Assembly (NCBI GenBank): GCA_001695595.3
Contig: MBPM02000063.1
Location: forward strand, 452,368-516,367
Direction: 5' to 3'
Origin: Plasmopara viticola
Taxonomy: Eukaryota; Oomycota; Peronosporomycetes; Peronosporales; Peronosporaceae
DNA length: 64,000 nt
Shown here: positions 22,817-34,504 of the stretch, piece after piece
How the letters are laid out: each line of letters starts with the position of its first letter
Position numbering within the stretch: the stretch's first letter is position 1
Program-made: the position numbers and the translations under genes
Notes under the pieces: model-generated
Databases searched by the model: none
Seen by the model: the letters and a program-made list of their open reading frames with translations, nothing else
Told to the model about the DNA's origin: nothing

Positions 22817-24340
22817 GGTATTTAGCGGTTATTTTTGCTGACAAGTGGCGAAATATTTACATTACAAATGTCACTCTATTACACTTAAGAGCTTGGGGCT
22901 GAACAGTGTCTGCTTGCGGTGTACGAGCTAATTATGCTACATTTGTACTTATCGTTTATGTCGCTACTCACGCATTCTTATTCTTGTAGATTTTTCTAAG
23001 CAATGCCGTGGAGATTAAGGTGATTTTTGTACACTAAAGGTTGTTGTGTAAGATTCTGATTGTTGCTGATTTAAATGGTGTAGTACGCTGCAAGCGAATC
23101 AGTGCTAGATTACCGATTGCGAGTGGATATAAGACAAGGACACTATATACTTAATAGGTTGGAGCCGTGAGACTGCAAGAGACAGATAAAGTCGAAGAAA
23201 ATGAGACGGTCAAGAGAAAAGTGGAACCGGGATTTTTTTCTTTAAAATCGATCAAGATGATTTCATGACGATGCTTGCGTAAAGATGACGTCGTTGAGGA
23301 TCCAAGTTAGCAGGCGAAGTTTTTGCATCAAGGGCGCGTTTCATGACCAACGCAAACTGATGAGATTGCAGGTTTGTTATAGAATGACGTACACGAATGC
23401 AGCTTGTTCTTAAAGGACTTGACAGCTGCACAGGATGTACGCACAATGCACGAAGTTGTAGGATCATAGGTCGTCATCTTCCATGGCTGGAATGATCGTT
23501 TCTATCGCACACTGGTCACAAAAAAATGGCTACATGCTGGTAGTGTATTAGGAGCGCAGTCTTTATATCGCCACCACAGTGATTGTGAAAAGCCGACCCA
23601 ACAGTTGAAGTGCACCACAGTATTGTATTGTATTGTATTACGTTATCGCGTTGCCAAGTTATGCACGTGATAGGCTCAGTCTGGCTAGTCCACGGCATAG
23701 AGTGGTGTCCGCATACGTCGGGTCTCGTTCGGCGGGCAGTGCAGCCAGCACCGAGGTCGTGAGGGTCTTCCATTACTTTGTTTAGCTCTGACTTGGTAAG
23801 AGCCCAGGTGGCGCCCGGTGCTGGAAACCGTCGCGTCGGGGGTGAGATTCGTTAGAGACCTGCAGATGCCCAAGAGCTTCTGCCCGAAGCGCCCGAACAT
23901 TTAGCCCCGCGCTTGGAAGGAGGGCGTCACCCCAACCTTTTCCAAGCGGGCACCACAGTGGTTATAGAAATAGAGAATTTTGGTTGAAGTTCACGAACCA
24001 ATCATTATTCGTCGTGCTCTAAATTTGTAGGTCGTAGAGCAGTATATATTAAGAAATAGTGTAGTATTGATGTGCAATATTCAATTACACGTACGTGTGA
24101 GTTTTAATTGGTCAGCGATCGTAAGTGTGTAAGCAATATCTTAATCGTCCTTAAAAAGAGGACTGTAACAACAAAAATGACAAAGAAGCAAGCAAATAGA
24201 ATCATTCTTGCAGTGGATTAGTGTCATCGCTAAATATCAAAAGTCCAACAATGATTTGTTTAATCAGCGAATGAGCAACCTCAACGTTCAAGTTGCAGTA
24301 GTGTCCCATTCCGCATTGTGTACCGCAAGACGCGTATCAA
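22817..24340. other. Intergenic stretch with a GC-rich patch
   Basis: No gene is recognised. A more GC-rich patch runs from about 23,690 to 23,960 and is flanked by AT-rich DNA; it looks like part of an old retroelement, but I could not assign it. A short GTATT microsatellite is listed separately. Confidence 0.4.
23621..23640. repeat. Short (GTATT)n microsatellite
   Basis: The sequence tattgtattgtattgtatta is a run of four pentanucleotide units. Confidence 0.85.
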
Positions 24341-26169
24341 ATGCTGCGTCTGACCGCCTTCTGTCCCCGAGCGTTGCGCACGCATTATTCGCAGGCGTTA
24401 AGCGTACCCTTCTCAACTCAAGGCAAAGTCTACGTCGACGCGGACGCTGCTGTTAAGGATATCCCATCGGGGTCTAAGCTGTACGTTTAATACTTTGCCT
24501 GTTCTCAAGCATTCTTTACTGTATAGACTTCTGGCGTGTATGCTACAGCGTTGTTGGTGGCTTCGGCCTCTGTGGCATTCCGGAGAACTGCATTCAGGCG
24601 CTGGTGAACAATGGAGCTAAGGATTTGACGTGTGTGTCTAACAACGCTGGAGTAGACGACTTTGGACTGGGACTGCTGTTGCAGACCCGTCAGGTACTGC
24701 AAAGGTATATCTGTGCTTCGTCTTACAAGTTGCTAATTTTTGAGCGATTTGCTTCAGATCAAGCGCATGATCTCATCCTACGTTGGAGAAAACGCGCTGT
24801 TTGAAATGCTTTATCTTACAGGAGAATTAGAGGTGGAGCTAACACCACAAGGGACACTTGCAGAGCGTATTCGGGCTGGTGGATCTGGTATCCCGGCCTT
24901 TTACACGCCGACAGCGTACGGGACAATCATTCAAGTAAGTTTATTATTAAACAGTTTGCAATTATCAAATTTAATTTGCTGTAAGTACGTTAGGAGGGAG
25001 GATTTGCTATCAAGCTTAAACCTGACGGATCAGTCGATATTCCTAGTGCACCACGCGAAGTCCGAGTGTTTAATGGCCGCAATTACGTCATGGAAAAAGG
25101 AATCACGGGAGATTTCGCGCTTGTCAAGGCGTGGAAGGGGGACACTGAGGGAAACTTGGTCTTTCGCGGCACTGCCGGTAATTTTAATGTAGATGCGGCC
25201 AAAGCCGGAAGAATTACGATTGCCGAAGTGGAGGAGCTTGTGGATCCTGGTGAAATTCATCCTGGTAGCAAGAGCTTTGAGCGTTTTTTTGTCCTTTTAG
25301 TCGCAATTAATCATACGGTATTTTCTCTCTGCTTATGAAGGCGAAGTTCATTTGCCCAGTATCTATGTACAACGCATTTTCAAGGCAACAAAAAGCGAGA
25401 AACGTATTGAGAAGCTCACTCTGGCCAATGCCAAGGTATCTTTAATTTCAACTTTCGACAAAAGACCAAATATTGACAATAATATCTTACTTATCAGCAC
25501 TCACAATTTAAAATCACTCCGGATCGAGAGCGCATTATTCGTCGGGCTGCAAAGGAGTTGAAGGATGGAATGTATGTGAATTTGGGCATTGGCTTGCCGA
25601 CTTTGGCGTCCAATTACGTACCAGATGGAGTGAAGGTGGTTTTACAGAGTGAAAACGGACTTCTGGGCATGGGTCCGTATCCAAACGAAGGCGAGCAAGA
25701 CCCGGACTTGATTAATGCTGGTAAGGAAACGGTGACCTTTCTACCTGGCTCATCGACATTTTCTTCATCCGAGTCGTTCGCTATGATCCGTGGTGGTCAC
25801 GTGGATCTGACGATTCTTGGCGCTCTTCAGGTAGCAGAGAACGGTGATCTGGCGAACTGGATTATTCCAGGTAAAATGGTAAAGGGTATGGGTGGCGCAA
25901 TGGATCTTGTAGGCAGTGGCAATCGTGTCGTAGTCACGATGGAGCACAACGCGAAAAATGGGACAAAGAAGATTCTTAAAAGCTGCTCACTGCCGCTCAC
26001 GGGCAAAAGTGTGGTGAACACCATCATTACAGAGCTGGGTGTATTTAATGTAATGCCAGGGCAGGTGCTCGTGTTGGTGGAGATCTCACCTTCGACTACA
26101 GTAGAGGAGATTCGCAATCGAACAGAAGCTGCTTTTACGGTTTCTAGTGTTTTAAAGTCGATGGAGTAA
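24341..26169 (+). CDS. OXCT1: Succinyl-CoA:3-ketoacid CoA-transferase, mitochondrial (six exons)
   Basis: SCOT moves CoA from succinyl-CoA to acetoacetate in the mitochondrial matrix, the key step of ketone-body use. I place exons at 24,341-24,480, 24,549-24,693, 24,758-24,934, 24,994-25,264, 25,341-25,435 and 25,498-26,169. All five introns are 59-76 bp with GT..AG ends, and the joined frame is uninterrupted (499 residues; family members are about 500-520). The start [20 protein letters not shown] is a good import presequence. The alpha-like half shows [16 protein letters not shown] and [11 protein letters not shown], then [16 protein letters not shown] and PAFYTPT. The beta-like half shows [10 protein letters not shown] and [11 protein letters not shown], in which Glu328 is the expected catalytic residue forming the CoA thioester, followed by [14 protein letters not shown]. 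The gene appears intact. Confidence 0.94.
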
Positions 26170-27180
26170 AGGCGTTCTTGTTAGTTAAAGGTTCATCATG
26201 ACAATCGAAAGTTTTTGAGCAAAATGCATGAGTACTCGCTTACGATGTTTTTGTCTGTTAAAAAGTCGCAGCGTGTATCAGGAATTATAAGATGATCCAT
26301 CCCACGACACACATAACAAAGATTTTTTTCAAAAAAGACCCCAAAATCATGGTGCATGGAGGAAGCGATGACGTGAAGGTCATCTAAGGACAGGTGAAAC
26401 ATTTCTTCAGGACCATTCGTTTATTATCATAGATTTTTTTTTGAGAAATACGACAAAAAGACAACCGAATCGTTTATATTCTATCGGTGCTAAAGCACCT
26501 CGTGACTCATAGAAGAATCGAAGTCTCGAGGATTGTGTTACTCTCAAGACGCGTTGGGTGCGTCGACCTCGTCTTGGGACGAGAGTCGTGAGAGATCCGC
26601 TATAATGACGTTTTAATCAATACGTATCATTATACTCTTTAAAATTGCTACCTATGAGAATACTAAAATCCAAAAGTTAGACATTAAAAAGTTGAGCCGA
26701 AAGAGTAGACGTGACACTAGCGACCTCAAAAGGATCAGGTTAAAGCGCAAATAATGGAAGATTTTAATATGCTGATTGATTTACAAAGCTCGAGGAGACG
26801 CAGGTGCAAATTAGGAAATGGCGAGATCTTGAAAAACGGGAGATCATTCTTCAAAAAGTGAATAAGGATCTTAACCAAAGTATTAATACAATTTATCACT
26901 GGATGCTTTAAGTTGTGACTCGACTAGGGTATGATCATCATCGGATGTATTCGCTGATAATGTAGACGAAAAATTGTCAGGCACTGGTAGAATTATCCCT
27001 CAGCTCAAAGTAGCGGTGTGTCAAATATCGCCTTGTTGCGGTCACGTTATGGTGTGCGTAAAATGACACAGCGAACGAAGTCAAATCGGCAAGTCGATGT
27101 AAAATAACCGGAAGTAGCTTGATGTTTAAAAGGAACCATCTGGTGAAGGAAAAAAACGTGTGGCCATATAATTGTAACGC
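26170..27180. other. Gene-free spacer
   Basis: No coding feature is recognised. A GC-richer patch near 26,520-26,600 contains loosely self-complementary cctcgtc/gacgag segments, but I cannot assign a role. Confidence 0.4.
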
Positions 27181-28586
27181 TTAAAATCCGTCAAAGTGGG
27201 AAAAGAATGAGGCGCCGTAATGTGTTGGGCCATGTGGCAGTCCATAGACGATGAAGAGGAGTATTAGTTGTCTTACACTCATAAAAACATTGTACAACGT
27301 TGGTATACCAGAAGTACATATACCGAAAGTCAAGCCCATTATGCTAAAGACGATACACAAAGTCATCATCAAAAAACGAAGATCGTGCTGGAGACGACGA
27401 TCTTCGTAAAAGACAAATGGTCTTGCTGAAGCTGAACGTTAGGAGCCGAAAGCTAATACCGCGAAATCAGCGGGGGATCTTGGGCTGGTAGAATTCCCTT
27501 GGTTAAAGTATCGGAGGCGTGAATGATAACTTGTACACCAAAAGTCCATATGTGCTGTGCGCTGATGATGCCCTTAAGTGAAAAGGAAATCATTAAAAAG
27601 TCTTGGTAGGGCTGAGAAAAGTTGATGCGCGGGGCGAGGGTTGAAGCTACCGCTGTGAGAGACCGACCTAGTTTATTAAAAGAGTTATTTGAGGCTGTCC
27701 GTTGGCCTGGAAGCGCCCCATACACAATGCAGAATGTCAAAAAAAGAAGCGTAAAGATTTACGATGATGCATCGCTAAAGGGTGTATCACGTTTGTGAAT
27801 CGAAGAAAGACATTATTTAATACTGGCCGTGTGCATGATTATTAATGTAGAGTTTGACCATAATCTCAAATCATCAAACGCGTTAGCGTCTCTCCAACAA
27901 GCAGGAGTTATGGTCCAGCGCGATTTATGTGCCAATTAGGATAGTGGTATGTAAGTTAATACCGGTCTTTGGAATTTGACCACTAATAACACCACCAATA
28001 GCCATTTGTGCCGGAATCAACGAATTTGGAGGAGCTGATAGGTTGCGACGGCAGTGAACAATAAGCTGGCGAATGCTGTTGACCGAAAGTGATTTAGCAG
28101 ATGACGCAAACAAATGTAAGTCGAGCCCGTCTGAGCTCTTAACCACAAAAAACGCTTGCTAGATAGCTGTCCACGAGTAGCAAACGTCAATATTGACGAG
28201 TTGCGCATAAGCGGAGTAGATTGCAGTAGATCTTGTTTTGAATCTAGAACTGTACCTAAAAAAAGCCAAAGTATTGACAAAATCACATAATTTGATAGAA
28301 GCACTCGAACACGAAGAGATCGTGTTCGCCATTACCAACAAACACACAGCTTTTTTGAAACTGTAAAGTTGAAGACCGGGTGTGACAGCAGGTCCAACCG
28401 CAATTCCTGTAAAAAAAGTGCTCGTGATTTTGCAAGACGCGAGTTTCCAAGGGTCGAAGTTGATTATATAATCGAGTACCTTCGATAGACTAGAGACGGA
28501 AAAGAAAGATGACTGTTCTATCAATATTAACCGCATTCTGATGGCAGCACAAAAGGTTTGTACTCATGCCAGAAAACAAAGCGCGT

Positions 28587-29060
28587 CTAAGATATTAATA
28601 ATTCATGCGATATCATCTGCAAAGCACAAGGTGTGATTGAAAAGACCCGAATTTTAATAGCAGAACCATCACTTGTTGCCTGCAGGTAGCAGAGCAGAGG
28701 CCCAAAGAAAAGCACGAATAAACCGGTAGAAAGTTGATCAATATGTCGAATGCCGTCTTCAGAACTGGAAAATTCCGAGCGTGAAGAATTATAGATAACT
28801 TGAGCTAGTGTCCCATTGGAATATGTCTTGTCCCAGTGTCGAAAATTAACTTCAACCCTAATTTTGTAGTGCATGGTTTAGTGCCTGCCAGTTGACACTA
28901 TCGAACATTTTGCAGAGTCGAGGCAGAAACACTGGCTGAATCACGGGAGTTAGTCCGCTGAAAAAATTACTTTGAAAATGGTGAAAGTATCGTAGCGCAT
29001 GGCGTATGTCACGTTCCAAAACAATGCCAAATTGGTCAGCTTCTACGAAGCCAGGAAGAC
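28587..29060 (-). pseudogene. LINE reverse transcriptase core, frameshifted
   Basis: The minus strand from about 29,040 reads ADQFGIVLERDIRHALRYFH, then KMFDSVNWQAL, the RT block that contains the first catalytic Asp (usual form KAFDSV.W..L). After a frameshift, the frame at 28,587-28,874 gives GIRHIDQLSTGLFVLFFGPL (usual GIRQGDPLSP.LFVL). At 28,612-28,623 a further shifted frame encodes FADD, the second catalytic box. Together these identify a LINE RT; the shifts show that it is not functional. Confidence 0.8.
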
Positions 29061-30121
29061 TTTGTTGAGGCGATGGGGTAAAACCTTAGACCCGAACTTG
29101 TCAGCTTGATTCAGTAACGTCAAAGAGCAATAGTTCGTGGAATCCAAGCGAGAGCGATTATTGAAAAGCAGAGAAACATGACCATGTCGTCAAAATTTGA
29201 TCATTCGATTGAAAATTTAGCCGCTTACAAGTTTGGGAAACACTGAAAGTATTCCGCAAAAAAGTTCATTCGGGCCAGAGAACTTATCAAGAATGAAAGG
29301 CTTGAATAACATGAGCTTAGCGGCGTAAGTGAATGTTAGCTTTCGTATGCTATGTTGTAGATAAAGTTTTCGTGAGTCAAAGTGGTGACGTTCGGCCATG
29401 AATCCATGTAAATAATATTAAAAAATGGTACCCCAATAGTGACAATAAGTGAATAGTATTGTGCCAGGTCAACTAGGTAATCCTTATTCAGCTGTCAAAA
29501 CTGAGAGCATTTAATGTTGCGCCAATGGAGTCCAAAAAATGTTAAGAAGACTGTTCACAGGACGTGATATTCACACCATCCTTAGAAACGCTAAAAGGAT
29601 ACCAATTGTCACCAAAATATCAAGTAGACTTGGCGGGACGAGTCACGCTAATGCCAATTACAATCACTGGGATTTTATGATGTAAGTCTTTCACAATCAC
29701 GAAAAGCTGGAAGGAGGTGCCGTGGCTGAGCAGTAGTAGCCCCTTTATGACGTATATATTCATGGCAGGGATGAATACAGCCCCTTCGTTAATGCTCAAC
29801 AAGTATGCATCCTGGATTCCGGTCTGGCTCAAGGAAGCTGCAAGACGCTCAAGATTGCTTAAAAGTTGACCTTGAATAGAGTTACATAGAAGCAATCAGA
29901 TTAAGAATACTAACGGAATCAAGACTGGTGAAAACATTTTAGCAGAAGAAGATGAAAGTGCTTTGGAGACATGGTCAGATGTTCGATACTTGTGTTTCAT
30001 CAGATGCCCACTTAAGCGAAGATATTAGCCATAGAAGTCAACACTAGCGAGATTATAATCAATTCAGTTTTTCTCTGAATTTTGGGTCCGTAAGTTCGCA
30101 CAAATCTGGGTTTTTAAGACG

Positions 30122-30397
30122 TCAAAAATCGATAAAGCTAAGGCTTATCATCTTATCCAAAAGCTTTACGCAAACACTGCCATGGAAAGAGGCATTAGGT
30201 GTAGCTTGGTCCACATCGGGATTTATAGTCATATTAATGTCGCTTAAAATCAGTAGTAGAGCAGTTTCAAGTAAATGTCGTGGAAGAGCCGAGAAGAAAG
30301 CAAGTGCTTTTTCTGGGCAAACCGGGCCGTATACCACATGAAAATGTGTACGAATTACACTACAGTTGGTGGACACGGCCAGAGATCGATTCCTCAA
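30122..30397 (-). pseudogene. LINE apurinic-type endonuclease fragment
   Basis: The minus-strand frame reads VYGPVCPEKALAFFSALPRH, then LILSDINMTINPDVDQ. This matches the LINE endonuclease layout: the V-Y-P block, then the GDFN motif (here SDIN) with the conserved N-P-D-D run. The Gly-to-Ser and Phe-to-Ile changes in the GDFN motif would impair catalysis. Confidence 0.6.
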
Positions 30398-30734
30398 TAG
30401 AGGTAAGTCTGTAATAAGAGCTGTCTCGTCATGAATAATAAAAAAGAGGAGCTTTTTTAATAAAAGAGCGACACCATTTCGGGCACAATATTCAGTAGAG
30501 GGTGATTGTGACCAGAATGCTTGGGTATGTGCGTCTGTAGCATAAAAAAGTAGTCATGATGTCTAATTGAGTGCTGACAAGAGAGCTTACTTTTTTGTAA
30601 AGCGATGTTGGAAGATGGTCTTGATACAATCGAAGGCGCGGCTTCTTCAGCTCGCTAACATTGGGTGAAACCGCCTTAAATACCCACGCCTTCAGTCTAG
30701 ACGTGATGACGAGAAATAAAATGTTCATTCGCAC

Positions 30735-31600
30735 CAGATTACAAAGCTTGCTTAGAAAAATTAGGCACTGCTTCGTACTGCGAAAAGTCGTTTGAGAATG
30801 AGCTTGAATCTATCAGTCACAGAGTGTTATTGGTTAAGGTGTAGTATCCGAAAGAAGCGGTGCCGCCAATTTGATGAAACAATTAGAGACTCTATCTGTT
30901 AAGATAAAAATCACAAGTGGGCGTGCTAAACCTTAGGTGCCTAATATGCAGGACTTCATTCCAACCTCCGTGCACAAACTGAGTCTCCTTGGTTTGCTCC
31001 AAAATCGACAGAGCTAGGCTGAAAGGAAGCTTGGACCTCTTCTTTGTTTTTCGCTTAGTTTGAAAAACCTTGATGCTCTGGATTTGAGCCGAAATCGTAC
31101 CAGGACGAGTATTGGCGACAAGACGACAAGCGCTGCGGTAGTCTGCCAATCTAGCAAGGCGCTCAGAAGATATCGTGGCCGGGAGCAAAAGCCCTGGGTT
31201 GGCTTCAACCGTGGCTAATTGCTCAAGAGGAGACGATCTGCTATGTCAAGTAAAGAAGAATCGATGCACTGATAGGGTTCACGACGAGTCATTTTTCCAT
31301 CGGGCTACTAAGGTGATGTACGCTGGTGTGGCGGCGGTGACAGTGGTACTGACAATGCAACCTTCGTCAGCCTTCCTGTGGCGAAGTTCAAGATCGTAAT
31401 GCCATTGGGCATCGCTTGTTGCATATCTTCATATCGCAGTGGACGATATTTGTTAGCCTTAAAAGGTCAATAGCATTTGCTATGCCTTTCAATGCATTAA
31501 CATCATATTTACGCGCTTTAGTTTCGACCAGTTCAGCACCCGAACGATCGTACAGTGCTTTCCGATTGCAAACTGCCTTTGCCCATAAAGATGCGCTTGA
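30735..31600. other. LINE-flanking DNA without a firm feature
   Basis: Short frames exist on both strands (for example 30,892-31,208 minus and 31,175-31,399 plus) with no domain that I recognise. The position suggests the 5' part of the decayed LINE. Confidence 0.3.
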
Positions 31601-31619
31601 GTTTATTATATGCGAATTC

Positions 31620-32470
31620 CTTCACCCATATGCTTGTTATCATCAACATCCGACAGGGTGGAGTCAACGTCACTTATATCATAACCCATACAGAATGGCA
31701 CATCATATACCGACATTATGACGTCAGGTGTTGCAAAGATCGAGTGAGATGTAGACGGGTACGGCATCCACTTTAATGACAATAAAAGAATCTACAAAAG
31801 GGTCCAACTGATTTTTATTAATGAATTTGCGGAGTGACGAAGTGACCCAGGGAAGACAGCTAAGATATAGTCGTTGGATTGGCAAATATTTGCCGAATAC
31901 GTCTACCCATATGTTTGTTGTCATCGACATCCGACAGGGTGGAGTCATCGTCACTTACATCATAACCCATACAGAATGGCACATCATATACCGACATTAT
32001 GACGTCAGGTGTTGCAAAGATCGAGTGAGATGTAGACGGGTACGGCATCCACTTTAATGACAATAAAAGAATTTACAAAAGGGTCCAACTGATTTTTATT
32101 AATGAATTTGCGGAGTGACGAAGTGACCCAGGGAAGACAGCTGAGATATAGTCGTTGGATTGGCAAATATTTGCCGGATACGTCTACCCATATGTTTGTT
32201 GTCATCGACATCCGACAGGGTGGAGTCATCGTCACTTACATCATACTTCATACAGGGTGGCACATCCTCTACCGACATTATGACGTCAGGTGTTGCAAAG
32301 ATTGAGCGAGATGTAGACGGGTACGGCATCCACTTATATGACAAAAGAAGAATCTACAAAGGATCCAACTGATTTTTATTAATGAATTTGCGGAGTGACG
32401 AAGTGACCCAGGGAAGACAGCTGAGATATAGTCGTTGGATTGGCAAATATTTGCCGGATACGCTTTGGGA
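31620..32470. repeat. 281-bp tandem repeat, about three units
   Basis: The motif cccatatg(c/t)ttgtt recurs at 31,625, 31,906 and 32,187, exactly 281 bp apart. The block gaatttgcggagtgacgaag recurs at about 31,823, 32,104 and 32,389. Units are highly similar, with a few substitutions and a small indel in the last. Because 281 is not a multiple of three, any protein frame shifts from unit to unit, so the array is not coding as a whole even though each unit has an open frame of about 65-80 codons on both strands. Confidence 0.9.
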
Positions 32471-32610
32471 GCTGATTCGGCCGCCTTTGTGCAGTCGCTT
32501 CCTCTTGCCGAACGCAAAATAAAGATGGTATTACTCGATTACAATGTGCAACTTTATGACTGACAAAATAAGCTCGGCGCTCGATCATGCTGTCATCAGG
32601 CGACGAAAAA

Positions 32611-33050
32611 TCAATTCTGAGTAGGGGAATTCGGAAATAGGTCTAAAAGAGCTGGCGCTTGATTTCGTTCAAGCTTTACACTACCCTCCCGCGAGGGAAG
32701 GCCGTTCAGCACGAATGTGGGATCTACGCACGTTGGTGGTGCATTATGATCCAAAAACAGATCGAATATTACAGTATTCGTTACTTCATCAGACAAAACG
32801 GATCGACACAGTAGCGAGAGCCGTATAAAAAAACGTGTTATATCAATTTGAGCACCGAAGGCATTTCGTTGAAGTAAATTAAACTTAGACGCAGCATCAA
32901 AAGCATATCACGTAAGCCGTATTCCTGCATTTGGGATGAGCTTAACGTCTTAAAGAAGAAGGGCCCGGTGAGCATCTTTCCAAAGTTGGGGCTGATCGTC
33001 TTTCGCCAACTCATCAAGCACCTCGGTAAGCTGCGTACGCGTAATAGCAT
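32611..33050 (-). pseudogene. Degraded ORF upstream of the LINE
   Basis: A single minus-strand frame from about 33,050 down to the stop near 32,611 has protein-like composition throughout and only two in-frame stops, after RALLL and after GIRLT. This argues for a decayed coding sequence and not a chance frame. I do not recognise a domain. Its strand and position fit the first ORF of the LINE, but a separate gene is possible. Confidence 0.4.
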
Positions 33051-34504
33051 GTAAACAAGGATTTAACATCCGATGCATTCCTGCTGCACAACCCGAAGTC
33101 AAAAGCCAGTTTTGGCGCATTAACGCGCAAAGCGTCAGAACTTTATAGAGCGAACTCAGACTTACTACTTTTTTAGCAATGGACCCCTGGTAGTTGACGA
33201 GGGAACCCAGAACAGCGGGAGGTAGGGCGTGACATCACCATCAAACAACTCAAATCTTAATAAACTCCTACGCGGGTGACTGTCTACCGTATGAGATACG
33301 GACTTAGCTATGAGGGATTAGGGTTCACGCAAAGCAAAGGGAGTCGTTACTGAAAGTTGTTCAGAGCATAGTATACCTCAATACGCGATTCTAGTCCTTC
33401 ACTTAGAATTTCACAAGTTGTAAATTCCTCGATTGAGTTTCCCACGTCCTCTCTACCAGACCACTTTAAGCACTAGATATCGGACAAAAACAAATGAGTA
33501 AAAAGACGAGACGCGATAAGTGCTCAAATAGCGAGAGTAAAGACGGCTTGTCACTGAAGACGAGAAGCTTGGCGAGCAACAAATGCGGCGGATATAGGGG
33601 GAGGGGCGAGCGTAACGGAAACGGCTGTAAGAAGTTGAGGCCGAAGCGAAAGGCTTGGAGTGCAGGACGACGAACTTTCGGCGCTTGTGCGGTGTCCGAA
33701 GTTTGGCCTGTTTCTGTTTGGGTGCGAAGTCAAAGGCAAATTGAGAAGTCGTTTCGTTGGTATTATCCAACTAAGAATAACGTTTTTATGACCTAACTTA
33801 TGGTAGTTTTTGATTTCCAATAAAGCTTTGCCTACCTATATATTCAATAATTCCGTTCAATATGTGTACTTTCACGTTATTTTAGTACCCTGCTATTATT
33901 GGTCAGCCGCCTTTTCGCGAGATCAAAAAGTTGTTTTCGTACGAGAACTATCCTCGAGACTCGAAAGGGTAATATCCTCATGATCTGTCCTCCACTTATC
34001 TGCAATAGCAATGTAATTGCTCATAATTGATACGGGTGTAAGTCCGTAGATGTGTGAGCCGCATCGTTGAGAGCAAACCCAACAATAAAAGGATGTGGTA
34101 ATTTCGCGCACATACTCTTTCGTGCACACGGTGACCCATTCCGTCCAACCGTCCGTCTAAAAATGGTATTCTGTAGCCATAAAAAGTGATTACCCATTTT
34201 ACCCAAACTGAAAGCGTTGGTTAAAACGCAGCGATAACCTGCGTCACGCGCGAGTTTCTATTTGACATCACTGTGTTTGAAAAATCATGTTATATATTGA
34301 TATTATTTTAATCAGCCACGTTCCTTGCTTTTCAACTGAAACAGAAGTCAAGTGCATCATCTTGCTCACAAGACACATTGCCCCTAGTGAAATAGTTCTT
34401 GGCAAGCCAAAGTCAAAGTCGAGGCTCATAAACTTTATGCGGTCCATCAGTACAGGAAGGCTCTGTCAAGTATTATTGGTGCAAATATTACCTTTTTTCC
34501 TATG
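33051..34504. other. Unassigned stretch with overlapping ORFs
   Basis: Frames of 90-105 codons overlap on both strands at 33,453-33,820. The plus one (33,494-33,796) is rich in Lys/Arg/Ser/Gly and the minus one in Ser/Phe/Arg. Neither has a recognisable domain, and at most one can be real. Nothing else is supported. Confidence 0.3.

Larger units (their letters stand above)
27181..30734 (-). mobile_element. Decayed non-LTR retrotransposon (LINE)
   Basis: On the minus strand, in the expected 5' to 3' order, there are an endonuclease-like piece (30,122-30,397), a reverse-transcriptase region (about 28,587-29,060) and a post-RT region (27,181-28,536). In the last of these a coherent segment reads LSAPPNSLIPAQMA. 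Every piece is broken by stops and frameshifts, so the element is dead. The 5' limit is uncertain: related sequence may extend through the 281-bp repeats to the frame at 32,611-33,050. I saw no clear poly(A) tail or target-site duplication. Confidence 0.7.

Noticed and set aside
24208..24456. 82-codon plus-strand ORF with an in-frame ATG upstream of SCOT
   Set aside because: It is in a different frame from exon 1; the SCOT frame at 24,341 gives the presequence and joins correctly across all introns.
25765..26117. Minus-strand ORFs inside the CoA-transferase last exon
   Set aside because: Shadows of the conserved SCOT frame.
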